A stretch of DNA of 64,000 bases, taken from Meconema thalassinum (taxonomy: Eukaryota; Arthropoda; Insecta; Orthoptera; Tettigoniidae). The notes under the pieces were generated by a model, which searched no databases, was not told the origin of the DNA, and was given only the letters and a program-made list of their open reading frames with translations. The stretch covers positions 288,960,526-289,024,525 of the forward strand of contig OX336388.2 in NCBI GenBank assembly GCA_946902985.2. The letters run 5' to 3'. This document shows positions 46,752-57,326 of the stretch, one piece after another; position 1 is the first letter of the stretch; each line of letters starts with the position of its first letter. The position numbers and the translations under genes are program-made.

Positions 46752-47479
46752 CCCTGCGTTACTCGCGCACGGTCTCACAATCCGGGCGTAGTTTGTTTTC
46801 TATAAGTCGGTATAGCTTCCGTTTCCAACCCCCAAGCCCACCCCTACTGTTTCGTTCAGTCTGCGGTGTAACCTTGAGTTGTTACAGTGCTGTTTTCTCC
46901 AAACCCGGTCAGTCATTCCGTGCGTGAGTAAATGTGTTTGTGCTTTTTCAACTTTTAACTACTGACTGTTATGTCTAAATCCTAAACAAAATGAATCATA
47001 ATGAGGAGAATAGGATTCTTCGTCCACTAAATGAAGTGTCAAGTTAACCTGATATATTTGATGTTCTTCTGGAAGAAACAAATTCAGACTAAATTGTGTC
47101 AGTGAGTATGTGTAAAAGTGTCAGATGTTTTCAGAGTTGATATTATGCTAACCAGACAGATTTCTTTACATTCACGTTTTCTAAGACGTCATTTTCAAAA
47201 GCAATGTTGTTTGATAAGTTATTTCCAGTAAAGAGTTTGTTCAGTTATTAGTTCTTTAGTTATACGTTTTAGTTGATAATTATACGTATTATAGGCTTGT
47301 ACTTACGTAAAACAGGAAATTACCTCTAGCATACTTCTGTACTTCTTATGTAAATTAGACTTTGCCAAAAATATCAAAATATGTTCATTATAACCAAATT
47401 TTAACAATGAAAAGAAAACACGGTACCTGAGTCCGTTCGTGGGCATTGGTGTACGTGTGTTAGCGTGGGTAACGCAGGG
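46752..47479. mobile_element. piggyBac-type non-autonomous element
   Basis: Ends CCCTGCGTTAC and GTAACGCAGGG form the terminal inverted repeat, flanked by TTAA at 46748-46751 and 47480-47483. CCC...GGG ends within TTAA are the signature of piggyBac insertions. Inside, near 46991, a short frame MNHNEENRIL looks like a transposase N-terminus before a stop, so this is probably an internal-deletion derivative. Confidence 0.85.
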
Positions 47480-47483
47480 TTAA

Positions 47484-47811
47484 ACTAATCACTGCGAATA
47501 GCAAGGGGGGAGGGGTGAGGGATAGGAGCAGTTACGTGATTTGCCGCATAATGGTGGACTTTGGAAGAGCGACGGGGTCATTCTCGAACCCCCGACTCAA
47601 GCCCGATGAAATGTGAGTGTTCCCAGTAACTGTGGTCGTGTCTGGGTTAGGTTTAAGGAGCCACATATTATAGTTGGCATCGTATAGTTTGTTTGTGACA
47701 TTTTTTACAATGTAATTCTATAAGCTGGAAATCGTATCGTTTGGCATAGCAAGGAAGCATGCTACAGTTTACTTTCTTTAGTTAAATATGAGCTAGCAGA
47801 CAGAGCCAGAA
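47484..47811. other. Unassigned spacer before the minisatellite
   Basis: Contains a GC-richer block (47505-47600). No repeat or gene recognised. Confidence 0.35.
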
Positions 47812-47850
47812 TTGTACTTTATCATTTCAAATGATCTTGTCGACTTCATC

Positions 47851-48372
47851 GTTATGCGTTACGGTTACGGCGTGTATGACGTCATCATGTTGATCAGTGC
47901 ATATGCACCGAGACTGAGTTTACTCCTGGGGTCTGGAGTTATGCGTTACGGTTACGGCGTGTATGACGTCATCATGTTGATCAGTGCATATGCACCGAGA
48001 CTGAGTTTACTCCTGGGGTCTGGAGTTATGCGTTACGGTTACGGCGTGTATGACGTCATCATGTTGATCAGTGCATATGCACCGAGACTGAGTTTACTCC
48101 TGGGGTCTGGAGTTATGAGTTACGGTTACGGCGTGTATGACGTCATCATGTTGATCAGTGCATATGCACCGAGTCTGAGTTTACTCCTGGGGTCTGGGGT
48201 TATGCGTTACGGTTACGGCGTGTATGACGTCATCATGTTGATCAGTGCATATGCACCGAGTCTGAGTTTACTCCTGGGGTCTGGCGTTATGCGATACGGT
48301 TACGGCGTGTATGACGTCATCATGTTGTTCACTGTATATGCACCGAGACTGAGTTTACTCCTTTCCCACGCG
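47851..48372. repeat. 87 bp minisatellite with one CRE per unit, six units
   Basis: Units start at 47851, 47938, 48025, 48112, 48199 and 48286. They are nearly identical, with more change in the last. Each holds a perfect TGACGTCA (47877, 47964, 48051, 48138, 48225, 48312). Because 87 is divisible by three, one frame stays open for 191 codons (47812-48387) with a 29-residue repeat rich in Tyr, Leu and Gly. The frame may be a by-product of the period. No splice or promoter evidence supports a gene. Confidence 0.92.
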
Positions 48373-48541
48373 GGAAGCCTAAGTTAAAGAGTAATGGAGT
48401 CTGTTGAGTCTGAGTTTACTCCTGGAGTCTAGCGTTATGCGATATGGAGACGGCGAGTGCGTGACGTCATGCAGCAGAGTGCACCTCCCGCTCTCCGTTC
48501 CCCGCGCGGGAAGCCTAAGTTAATTGGTAATGGAGTCTGTA
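48360..48541. repeat. Second local repeat with an extra CRE
   Basis: GCGGGAAGCCTAAGTTAA followed by GTAATGGAGTCTGT occurs at about 48368 and again at about 48506, 137 bp apart. Between them is a diverged minisatellite unit with TGACGTCA at 48462-48469. Confidence 0.8.
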
Positions 48542-48952
48542 GGAAGAGCCGTCCTGAGCCTTTCTAACATGTGTAGCATTTGTAGCATGTGTCATTAAAA
48601 ATGATATTAAGTCTAGTCTCTCAGACTGACTGTATCTTTTTTGTACACGGATAGCTGTGACGGTGATAGGGAACACCAGCAGGCAGTGCCTAGCGTGCTG
48701 ACAGACCGGCTCTATTTCGCCGTGAAGGAGGCCATGCAATGCATTGTGACAGCAAACAGGAGTACTGAAGAGTTTTAACACACACCAAATAATAATAGCT
48801 GAATGTCATCAAGGACCATGAGACGATAAAAACACTTGTAAAACAAGGATTGAAACATCGAGTGCGATGTTCAAAGAATATGACGGGGAGGTCAATTATA
48901 TTACATTTAATAAAGGTTATGAAAATGAATGGAAAGGCATTTCGATGTGATT
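48542..48952. other. Unassigned spacer
   Basis: An 88-codon minus frame (48515-48781) has no recognised motif. Nothing else seen. Confidence 0.35.
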
Positions 48953-48964
48953 ATAAGACATGGT

Positions 48965-49401
48965 AGCGTCTTCGGTGGAGTAGTTGGTAGCATGCTGAAC
49001 TGCTGTTCCCAAGATAGCGGGTTCAAACCCAGCCGAAGTTGTCGGATTTTTTAAGAGCGTTAAAAATCCTTCAGTATGCCTTCCTTCGGAGGGGAAGTAA
49101 ATCCGGCGGTCCCATGTCATAGATTTATGGCTTGCATAAGATCCTTCCACAGACTAAACTTGTGTGGAGCTAAATTTCTATGTTAGATTTCGTTGGAACG
49201 CTCTATCAAACTTCCAACGTTCACCACTAAGTATCAGTGACATCTGGCAGCGAAAGTTGGAACTACTTGAAATTGAACGGAACGTATAGCTCACCCTATT
49301 GGTGTCCACTTGAAGGAGCTACAGACTCTGGCGAACCGACCATGTCCTCGGACACTCCCGGCCCTAAAAGCCGTACGAGAAATAAATAAAGAAACAAATA
49401 A
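48965..49401 (+). mobile_element. tRNA-derived SINE, ~437 bp
   Basis: Head GGAGTAGTTGGTAGCATGCT (A box) and GCGGGTTCAAACCC (B box). Body TTCGGAGGGGAAGTAAATCC and CATAGATTTATGGC. Tail TGTCCTCGGACACTCCCGGC, then AAATAAATAAA. The duplication ataagacatggt is at 48953-48964 and 49402-49413. It shares the 3' tail, but not the head, with the SINE at 4002. Confidence 0.93.
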
Positions 49402-49419
49402 ATAAGACATGGTGAGATT

Positions 49420-49798
49420 TATTTAGGTATTTGAAACGCAAATTGTATTAAATAGGGAGGCCGTTCATCATCTTGCATCAATATTGGAAGTATTGTATGA
49501 CTGTAGCGAAAAATGTAATGATTCGATCCGCAAATACACAGTTAAGTTAAGATTGGATGGAAGGGGGATTTGTGATTCATGCACCTCGCCATTCTTAAAT
49601 TATGTCTGACAAGAATTCATTGCACATGCATCCCCATGAAAAATATAATTAATTTTCCAGTCAGTTATTTTAACCCATGATGCCGAGACGTAAAACGGAT
49701 ATTGGTCGTAGTTCATTGTCATCGAAAAGAAAGCACTTATCGTGTATCGTGTAATGCATTCATAACTGTTCCCGGGCGAAGCCGGGGCGTGTTGCTAG
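49420..49798 (+). mobile_element. Helitron G, 3' end with CTAG
   Basis: The 3' terminus is a GC hairpin (CCCGGGCGAAGCCGGGG), then CGTGTTG and CTAG at 49795-49798, followed by T, a textbook Helitron end. The left limit is unknown because the region merges with the SINE flank; no 5' TC end was found. Confidence 0.7.
49677..49754 (+). pseudogene. Remnant of a Helitron replicase/helicase N-terminus
   Basis: 25-codon frame opening MMPRRKTDIGR and continuing SSLSSKRK, then a stop. Basic MPRR...GR starts are common in animal Helitron Rep-helicase proteins. The frame ends about 40 bases before the CTAG terminus, as expected if nearly all of the protein were deleted. Short, so tentative. Confidence 0.35.
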
Positions 49799-50026
49799 TT
49801 AGACCATAAAAGGAACCCTTTTTTGAGACAAATCACATGATTGTCGTGATAATATCATAAAACAACACGGACATGGTGAGTCGGTAGAGCTACCGCATTT
49901 GGCAACCTAACATTTCCACCACGTGCACAAACAGTGTCATGTCACGCACAGGCAGGGCTCAAACAGAAACCATTAGGAGGGCATTTCTTATGTATGTGTG
50001 TGTGTATGACTTATTTATTTATTATT

Positions 50027-50061
<35 letters not shown>

Positions 50062-50137
50062 TGAGATGCCAATGACATGTTTGATTTGCTTTTATTTTTC
50101 AATTTTGACTCTTTTATTTTAAGTTTAATTTGTTATT
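49799..50137. other. Spacer with (TTTA)n microsatellite
   Basis: TTTA repeats at about 50009-50060. Otherwise unrecognised. Confidence 0.5.
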
Positions 50138-51182
50138 TTATGTTCGACCCTCACTATTATGTGTCAGAAAACTGTATCATAATGATGGTCATTATAACAC
50201 CGTTTTTCATTACGATACAGTTTCTCCAGCCAATCAGAGCTCGTTCATTGACCAATTAGGTAACGATACCTTCGCGCATGCACTCAAAATCCAACATGTC
50301 GGACATAAACACAACTTCGAACTATAATAAATTACCGACATGGAATACGCACTGTCCATATGTTCACGTAAATAAACTGGCGAATATGAGACAAGAAATA
50401 GCACTGTAGCGGTACCTTAATATCCCCAAAACCAATTTCTACACAGCGCGTGGTTTTGACACGACTTCAGTGACAGTTTTACTGAATACTGGTGCGCAAT
50501 CTGAACATATGGTATTGAAGCACACAGAGCGAATGCGTCGGTTGTCCAGAGAGCTTGGACAAGAGAGATATACTACCCACCGCAGCACCCGATCACAACA
50601 TTCTAGTGACTGAACAGATATTTATGAGTGGTTATAGTGTCGGACTACCAACCCCAAGATTGCAGGTTCGCCCCTGACCATGGTAAGTGATTTTTGAAGG
50701 CGACAAAAATCATGATACTCATGTCATACGTTGTTGGCATGTTAAAGAACCCATTTGAATTCAGTAGGCCGTGTTCAATGGCAAAATTAATCTCGGGATT
50801 TTCCGCCAACACAAAGTTCCACCATTCTCTACTTGAAAGCGCTGTAGAGTCAAGGAGTTTAGATATCTAACCTCCTTGACTTTCTTAGCGTCAAAGGAAC
50901 GACGAAATTCGACATGCAAGCTACCCTCTGGGTGTCAATTAACAAAGCTTGCACCAGGCACCCGAGGCCATACGATATTATTATTACTATTATTATTATT
51001 ATTATGTTAAAACATATAATAAAGTTATAATTATCGTCGAACATAAACAGTCGTAAGCAACTCGCCTATAATGGTAATTAAGTCACTCGTATGGAAATTA
51101 TAAAACTCACATACGCTCGTTTTATAAAAATACTCGTGTCTTAATTATAGCCATTATAGGCTCGTTGCATAATGTACTATTA
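50138..51182 (+). mobile_element. Hairpin-ended element Y2, interrupted by a SINE
   Basis: The 5' part carries the AAACTGTATCATAATGA/TCATTACGATACAGTTT hairpin (50166-50225) and CCAATCAGAGCTC. The 3' part carries the stem-loop 51057-51092 against 51131-51168 and ends ATGTACTATT. Reading 50328-50590 in one frame gives a decayed relative of the Y3 protein (VNKLANMRQEIAL, NFYTARGF, TTSVTVLLNTGAQ) with at least one internal stop. The SINE at 50624-50998 splits it. Confidence 0.65.
50624..50998 (+). mobile_element. tRNA-derived SINE, (ATT)n tail
   Basis: Head GTGGTTATAGTGTCGGACTA and B box GCAGGTTCGCCCC. Body GGCATGTTAAAGAACCC and TCTCGGGATTTTCCGCC. Tail GGGTGTCAATT, GGCCATACG and ATT repeats. The flanks continue the Y2 sequence seen uninterrupted in Y3 (CAGATATTTATG then TTAAAACATATA). 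The duplication is short or decayed (TTATG). Confidence 0.75.
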
Positions 51183-51189
51183 AATTCAA

Positions 51190-51221
51190 ATGAGGTTTAA
51201 TTAGTTCTTCACGGAACTACT
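51190..51221 (+). mobile_element. DINE-like 3' end fragment
   Basis: The hairpin AGTTCTTCACGGAACT followed by ACTTGT matches the 3' ends of copies C and D. Nothing of the core remains. Confidence 0.55.
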
Positions 51222-51945
51222 TGTTTATCAGGGCTACCGAGTATATGTAAATTGAAGTATTGTTTGAGAATGGAGATATTTGATGTGTAATTATTAACCC
51301 ATAAACGCCTAGCGTTACCATATGGTAACGCAGTACCGGTCATTGCATTTATTGCTCTACAGGACCTTTGCCAGTTAAAGATATTCGAACTTCACGTTTA
51401 CATGATCAAGGAAGGTCCATTGATTCATTTCCCGCGCATTAGTCACTAGGGAATGTCTTGGGTGATGTCCCAACAATTGGGTGCATTTCGTGGTTTGTTT
51501 CTCACGTCGTGATGGCATGCCGCAAAAGGTACGGCATGCTAAATTATTGCGTAAAATGGAGATAGTTTACTTGGTCTTCAGGATTATGGTAGTAAACATA
51601 TCTAATTTATAATTCAGTAACATATCTTACGTTTTTCTTTATACCTGCTCATGCCCGGGACTAATTTTCCCAGCGGATACGGGGTCAGTGGTAAGGCAAG
51701 ATATTTTCTGTAGCACATTCATATGAAATGAGTTAGAATACATTTCATGCATTTATACCCAAAACGTTTTTCCATATACAGCTTTTATTAACAGTGCATG
51801 CCTTCATATAATATGTTTTATGTCACCGTAGCATATTTTTTATGCCAGTACCGTATTCAAGACCATACCTTTGCCGAGATATCTGGCTGCAGGCAGTGTT
51901 TCAGAAAATACAATACGAGAATTATTTCGATATTTCAGAGGTCAA

Positions 51946-52096
51946 GACTGGCTGCGTGGCTCAGTGGCAACGTTCTCGCTTGCTGTGCCCAAGCTTGCCG
52001 AATCGAATCCTGGTACAGTCAGCTGGCATTCTACGTGAAATCGTACGGCGTATAACCACGTGGAGCCAGGAGAGGGCCGCGACATTCAGGACTTGT
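51946..52096 (+). mobile_element. SINE head fragment (same family as 5424)
   Basis: GACTGGCTGCGTGGCTCAGT (A box), then CGAATCGAATCCTGG (B box) and CAGTCAGCTGGCATT. It lacks the 3' half of the 5424 family and joins directly to an inverted SINE fragment. Confidence 0.75.
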
Positions 52097-52388
52097 GATA
52101 TGATTTATTTACTTATCGTATGGCTTTTAGTGCCGGGAGTGTCCGAGTACATGTTCGGCTCGCCTGAAGCAATAGGTGCTTCTAGCGGCAACCCATAGGG
52201 TGAGCTACAAGTTACATTCAATTTCAAATAGTTCCAACTTTCGCTACCAGATGTCAATGAGACCTAGTGGTGAACGTTGGAACTTTGATAGAGCGTTCCA
52301 ATGAAATCTAACTTAGAAAATTACCTCCACACAAGTTTAGTCTGTGGAAGGATCTTTTACATGCCATAAATCTATGACTTGATGGACG
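52097..52388 (-). mobile_element. SINE, 5'-truncated, minus strand (same family as 48965)
   Basis: On minus it reads TCATAGATTTATGGCATG, AGATCCTTCCACAGACTAAA, GGAACGCTCTATC, then GGACACTCCCGGCACTAAAA and an AAATAAAT tail. The tRNA head is missing. Confidence 0.8.
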
Positions 52389-52422
52389 CGATCATCTGGT
52401 CATCAACGTCCCAGGACATAAG

Positions 52423-52542
52423 CGAAGGCGGAGGCGGAGGCGGTGTGCCGGTGAATTGTGTGTAAGCAGTGTCCACACTGCATGTTGTAAATGTGATGTG
52501 GGACTGTGCATATCATGCTTCTTGTCGTTCCACACCAAGTAA
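52423..52542 (+). pseudogene. piggyBac transposase C-terminal Cys-rich domain
   Basis: 39 residues opening with seven Arg and containing CAGELC, CCKCDVGLCISC and FLSFHTK before a stop. The Cys/His spacing fits the zinc-binding tail of piggyBac transposases, which helps bind the element ends. The catalytic domain upstream was not recognised; SINE insertion and decay have replaced it. Confidence 0.75.
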
Positions 52543-52872
52543 CTAGTCACTTGACTATATGATCAAAGATTCAAAGGTGTCAAAATACTTGCTCAGTGCT
52601 TTTTAAATTGTAATATTATCAAGATAAGTATTTAGCAACAAATATGAAATTGGTATATTATAGTATTTATAAATCACCATTCAGAATATGCAGTAAGGGT
52701 TTTGACAACACAAGCACCTAGCGTTACATATATGTAACGCCCTGTATTTCGGGAACTTACGATGCCACCTTCGTGAAATATGGTTTGAGCAGCTTAATAA
52801 CTCCCTATGGTATGACTTATTAATAAAAAAGCAAATTTTCAAAAAGTATTAATTCGGGCGTTCATGGGTTAA

Positions 52873-54043
52873 CAGAAAAGCGCACGTATGTGCATAACAT
52901 AGATTTACACTAGTAAAACAAACATGTTACAAAAGAGTAAATTGATGTGAATCAATCAGGAAAGAGTGTATTCAAGCTTTCATTCATACCAGTCATTATA
53001 TTGTGAATTGAATGTTATTTGTGAAATAGAGAAACACTGTATGATGCTTTGTTCAGTTTAAATGTTAGTCCTTGCCATAATCACACAGTGATTTCTGGTT
53101 ATTTTTACATCGTGTGATGTGATATGTGTCACAGGACTGGTCACATAACGAGCACACGCAGAGTTCATTTGGGGCGTGATAGGACATGTCTTTACATATT
53201 TTATGGTGGTACCCATTCACTGCTCTCTTTATCACCACATGTCTTAATTTCTGAATGGCGATGGTCCAGTTCCGGTTGATCATGGCATCCGTGCTGTAAA
53301 CTTCTAACGGAATTTCTTCTCCCTTATGTCTGCTAGGTGCGCTAATAGGATCGGTTTGATTATCGTTATTTTAAGGGACTTTGTATTTGCTTAGGAGTTG
53401 TTGTACGTGTCACGTACTTAGCTTGCTTCCCAGTTTCTTCTTTGTGGATAGGACCTCTACAGGGATATTTTTTCAGAATAGTTCGGGGGTATATTTTTTT
53501 TTATTTAAGTTAAATGTGGATAGTCAAGGATCTCCCATAGAATATGATAGGGATCAGAATTTTAGAATAAACGTATACAGTTTTTATATAAGCCTGGATT
53601 ATTTAGTAGATTTGTTTTTCCTCAAGGGTGGGCTGGTTTGTTAAGCAACACCTCTCCCAAAAACCCCGTTGACTACCCGAGATTAATTTTCTTGTGCCGA
53701 GCTAGTCTAGATGCAAATCTGAACCTCTTCCTGTATGATTTAGTTTGGAAGAAGTTTGATGGTGGCTGAGGGCGGATCCCAGTTCTATTGCACTTTTGAC
53801 CAAACGGTCTCAATATATTGCAATATTTCGCAGCCAACTTGAGATGTTTCTCATAGAAGAGAGTCGATGTGAATATCAGCAGCACTCTTTTACTCTCCAT
53901 CAAGCTGTATGTTGGACGATGAAGGAGAAGAGGAACTGTATGCAATAACTGACAAATATATCACTTCCTTACATCGTCCACCTGATTTTATAGCATTCAA
54001 CAACCTGGAGTGATATCTGAATATGAGAACAAATGAGGTAAAA
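52873..54043. other. Unassigned, one Cys-rich frame
   Basis: A 72-codon minus frame (53065-53283) has CVCSLCDQSC, YHITRC and LCDYGKD, a zinc-binding-like cluster of unknown family. No neighbour supports it. The other frames (53381-53945) show no motif. Confidence 0.3.
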
Positions 54044-54202
54044 GCGGGACGGAAGGAAGGAAGTAAGGATGGATGGAAGGAAGTAAGGATGGATGGAAGG
54101 AAGTAAGGATGGAAGGAAGGAAGTAAGGATGGATGGAAGGAAGTAAGGATGGATGGAAGGAAGTGAGGATGGAAGGAAGGAAGTGAGGATGGGAGGAAAG
54201 AA
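54044..54202. repeat. (GGATGGAAGGAAGTAA)n microsatellite
   Basis: Purine-rich units of GGAAGGAAGTAAGGATGGAT repeated about six to eight times with small variations. Confidence 0.95.
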
Positions 54203-55320
54203 AGAATCCTTTGTTGCTCTTCCAAATAACTACCTTGTTATTTTATATAGGGGTTGGAGCATGGTGATCATTAACCCCGTGAACATGGCTGTTCGTAAAA
54301 GTTGTCAGATAACTTGTGTTTATGAGTTGTCTGTATTAGTGACAGTATTTGCATTACTAAGGAGGTGGCTGTGGCTTTAAAGTAGTTTTGAGTGAATTTG
54401 AGAAACCTCAGGAAACCACTTCTAGGATGCTGAGTTTTGCCTCATACTTTCAAGACATTTTGTTGGTAGAGCCCAGCATTGAACCCAGGATCGCTGACAC
54501 CATAGGAGGCTGTTAGCTCCTTGAAACAAGTTTTGAGTCAGTGAGAACCTGTGGATGACGTATTGGGTGAAACATACACGGTCGGCGTTCCCTGTGTCAC
54601 TGGGAACCAAAACATTATGTTTGGTTAACGAATCGTGATAATTTTAATTCCAACAGCAATTGTGACAGCACGGGTGATGTGACAGTGTAATAGCGCATGC
54701 GCACAGTGACGTCACTGCATTCCCCATTCCTCAAACTGTTCTGTTCTCACCTCAGCACATCGCATTGTTCTAATTGTTCGAATACAAATATTTGATTCCA
54801 ACATACCAATATAGAATATTATTTACATTAATTCATTGCTAGTCCCACTTTTGATGCAGTGTTTCATGATGTTACTTGATTGAATTTCTCAACCTATCAT
54901 TTCATTCATGGTTGGAATATCATTGTTGAAGTACCCTATAATTATTTATTATTTCCTTTTTGTGATCTTTCATTTCTTTAAATTAATGACATTCTGTACA
55001 GATATCCATTTTATTTTTGGAGATAGTTTCTAAGATTGTTTCCCGCTGACAAAGTTATGATTGACATAACGAAACATGTACGTGTTCATTTAATTATTGA
55101 ACTACTTTCTAGTGTTAGACAAGGAGGCTTTTATAGTTTGAGATTACCGGTACCAATAGTTAGACTATTCGAATTATTCGCACAATTCGAACATCCGAAT
55201 ATTCAAACTGTTTGAGTTTTCAACCGTTTTGTACAATCAAATTTTGAAATATTTGCATTAGTGAAATAACCCGATTATTCGCTCAATAATCGAATGATTC
55301 GACGAACAAGTGTTCCAATA
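54203..55320. other. Unassigned, contains an NRF1-like plus CRE motif pair
   Basis: No gene recognised. See the separate regulatory entry at 54693-54715. AT-rich DNA with repeated TCGAA/ATTCG words follows at 55150-55320. Confidence 0.35.
54693..54715. promoter_or_regulatory. NRF1-like and CRE palindromes side by side
   Basis: GCGCATGCGCA (54693-54703) is followed two bases later by the palindrome GTGACGTCAC (54706-54715). Both are strong motifs, for NRF1/erect-wing and for CREB/ATF. No transcript or gene start is evident nearby. Confidence 0.35.
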
Positions 55321-55326
55321 ATTATA

Positions 55327-55442
55327 GTAAGCATAGAAACAAAGATATAGGAAAGAATGAAAGAAACAATGAAAGAAAGAAACTAAGATAGAAAGAAAGA
55401 ATAAATGAAAGAACAAATGAAAGAAAGAAAGAAAGAAAGAAA

Positions 55443-55480
<38 letters not shown>

Positions 55481-55500
55481 ATAAATGAAAGAACAAATGA

Positions 55501-55564
<64 letters not shown>

Positions 55565-55871
55565 ACAAATGAAAGAAAGAATGAAAGAATAAAAGAAAAA
55601 ATAAAATAAGGAATGAATGAAAGAAAGATGGAAAGAAAGAATGAATAAATGAAAGAAAGGGAGAAAGAATGAATAAAAGAAAAACGGAATGAAGGAATGA
55701 ATAAAAGAAAGAAAGCAAGAAAGAAAGAAAGAAAGAAAGAAAGAAAAATAAAATAATGAATAAAAGAAAGAATGACAGAAAGGAATAATAAAAGAGAGAG
55801 AGAGAGAAAGAATAAATGAAAGAATAAAAGAAAGAAACAAAGATATAAAGAAACAAAGAAGGAAAGACACA

Positions 55872-55903
<32 letters not shown>

Positions 55904-55915
55904 AGGAAAGACAGA
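55327..55915. repeat. Long (GAAA)n microsatellite, ~590 bp
   Basis: Imperfect GAAA repeats with GAATAAAT and GAACAAAT interruptions. The very long minus-strand frames here encode only Ser/Phe/Leu runs and are artefacts of the repeat. Confidence 0.97.
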
Positions 55916-56464
55916 AACAGATAACTAAGTGATGAATCAGGATGAATGGGGAAGGGGTTGACCCTGTCTCTAAAGGGTCGTCCACTGAACACAATTGCAA
56001 TAATTCTCGAGTACTTACAATCTTCGAATAATTCAAATTTTTGAATTGCTCTATTTATTTTAATATTCGAATTAATATAAATGTTGGAATGGTTCGATCA
56101 AGCAAATTATTCGGGCATCCACATTGATTGAACATTCTTATTTCTAATTGCGATTATTCGAAGCTGCGCTGGTAGACACATGGAAGGGAAACAGGAGAGG
56201 GACCGTCTCAAAGTTAGTGGAGAAATAAGAAAAAAAAGGAACCCACATTTGGAGTGAACACAACCCTCAAGCTCTGAACCCATGACGGGGTGTACCACTT
56301 AGTTTTATCCAGGGAGCACCATTTATGGTGGGCTACATAATCCGTGCCCTTATGCAATAAGCAAGGAATGTATCAAAAATGAAAACCAAAGACCTAATAT
56401 GGCAATAGGAATGTTGTCGCCCTAAGCTTTACATAGTCTTATAACATTGGAGCCTTTTGTTCGC
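55916..56464. other. Unassigned spacer
   Basis: TCCAGGGAGCACCATTTATG followed by GTGGGCTACATA at about 56310 resembles TCCAGGGTGCACCAGAAGTG at 59355, so a low-copy repeat family is present. No gene seen. Confidence 0.4.
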
Positions 56465-56815
56465 GTCGTTCCCATCCTGAGCTTCTATGCCCAAGGTCGC
56501 GGGTTCAAACCTGGCCGAAGTCGCCTCGGGTGTTTTAAGAGCGTTAAAAATCCCTCAGTATGCCTTCCTTCGGAGGGGAAGTAAAGCCGGTGGTCCCATG
56601 TCATAGATTTATGGCATGAAAAAGAACCTTCCATTAACTACACTTGTGTGAAGCCAAAATGTGTAGGTTGGAATTGATGACGCTATATTAGTTCCAACGT
56701 TCACCGCCAAGTGCTGACTGCGATGGCATCTAGTAACGAAGTCCGCAAGCTAGGTATTGTGAACGATAACATTTGGTAGCGAAAGTAGGAATTACTTGAA
56801 ATTATCGTCTGCAGT
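56465..56815 (+). mobile_element. Decayed SINE (48965 family)
   Basis: GCGGGTTCAAACCTGGCCGA (B box), AGAGCGTTAAAAATCCCTCA, CTTCGGAGGGGAAGTAAAGC and CATAGATTTATGGCATG match the 48965 family closely. The A-box region is degraded and the 3' tail replaced. Confidence 0.8.
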
Positions 56816-57326
56816 CCTTACTTGAATTAAAACAGATAACACACACTAATACAGTCATCACATTTAACATCGGTTATCACACAGATTCTACACACACCCA
56901 AAGTACACGGGGCTACATGATCACGTTGTCGGAGCCCCTAAACTGAGGAACCAAACAACCATTGGAGCCAGAGAAGAACAAAAATTAACGAACAGAGTAG
57001 AACAGGTATGATAAGAGAGGGGAGGAAGCAATACCGGGGTCACACCCAATTACTTGTGAGTCCCTGAGGGGATTGTTTTATACTCACCCAGAAGGTTGAC
57101 CTAGTTACTACGGCAGGTTTATATCAGTGCTACATTCAGTTAATTAGCTAGAACAGTCCTGGCTTCAATCCCAGTTCGTGATGAGTGTGTGTACTACACC
57201 AGACGTCAAATAACTGGGAATTAGTTTACTGACTAATGATGATAACGTACTTGGTTTAAATATTGTGAGTTTAAGTCACCTTTGTAATCTATGCTCCAAT
57301 TTCGCCGTTCCTCTTGTACTGCTACA
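56816..57326. other. Unassigned spacer
   Basis: Mixed-composition DNA with no open frame above 60 codons. Weak similarity to 59.6 kb (GAAGCAATACCGG, TGTGAGTCCCTGAGGGG). Confidence 0.35.

Larger units (their letters stand above)
51298..52868 (+). mobile_element. piggyBac-type element with subterminal palindromes, decayed
   Basis: Ends CCCATAAACGCC and GGGCGTTCATGGG form an inverted repeat of about 12 bp inside TTAA duplications (51294-51297 and 52869-52872). Perfect 20 bp palindromes lie near both ends: GCGTTACCATATGGTAACGC at 51312-51331 and GCGTTACATATATGTAACGC at 52721-52740. The right part keeps the transposase C-terminal Cys-rich domain. Two SINEs are nested inside. Confidence 0.87.

Noticed and set aside
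53065..53283. Cys-rich frame as another piggyBac zinc-binding tail
   Set aside because: Cys/His spacing does not match the clear example at 52423 and no piggyBac ends surround it; left as unassigned.
54044..54380. Frames of 75-111 codons around the GGAA repeat
   Set aside because: Mostly repeat-encoded and without any motif.
55258..56036. Minus-strand frames of 182-244 codons rich in Ser, Phe and Leu
   Set aside because: They come from the (GAAA)n microsatellite on the complementary strand and are open in all three frames, which real genes are not.
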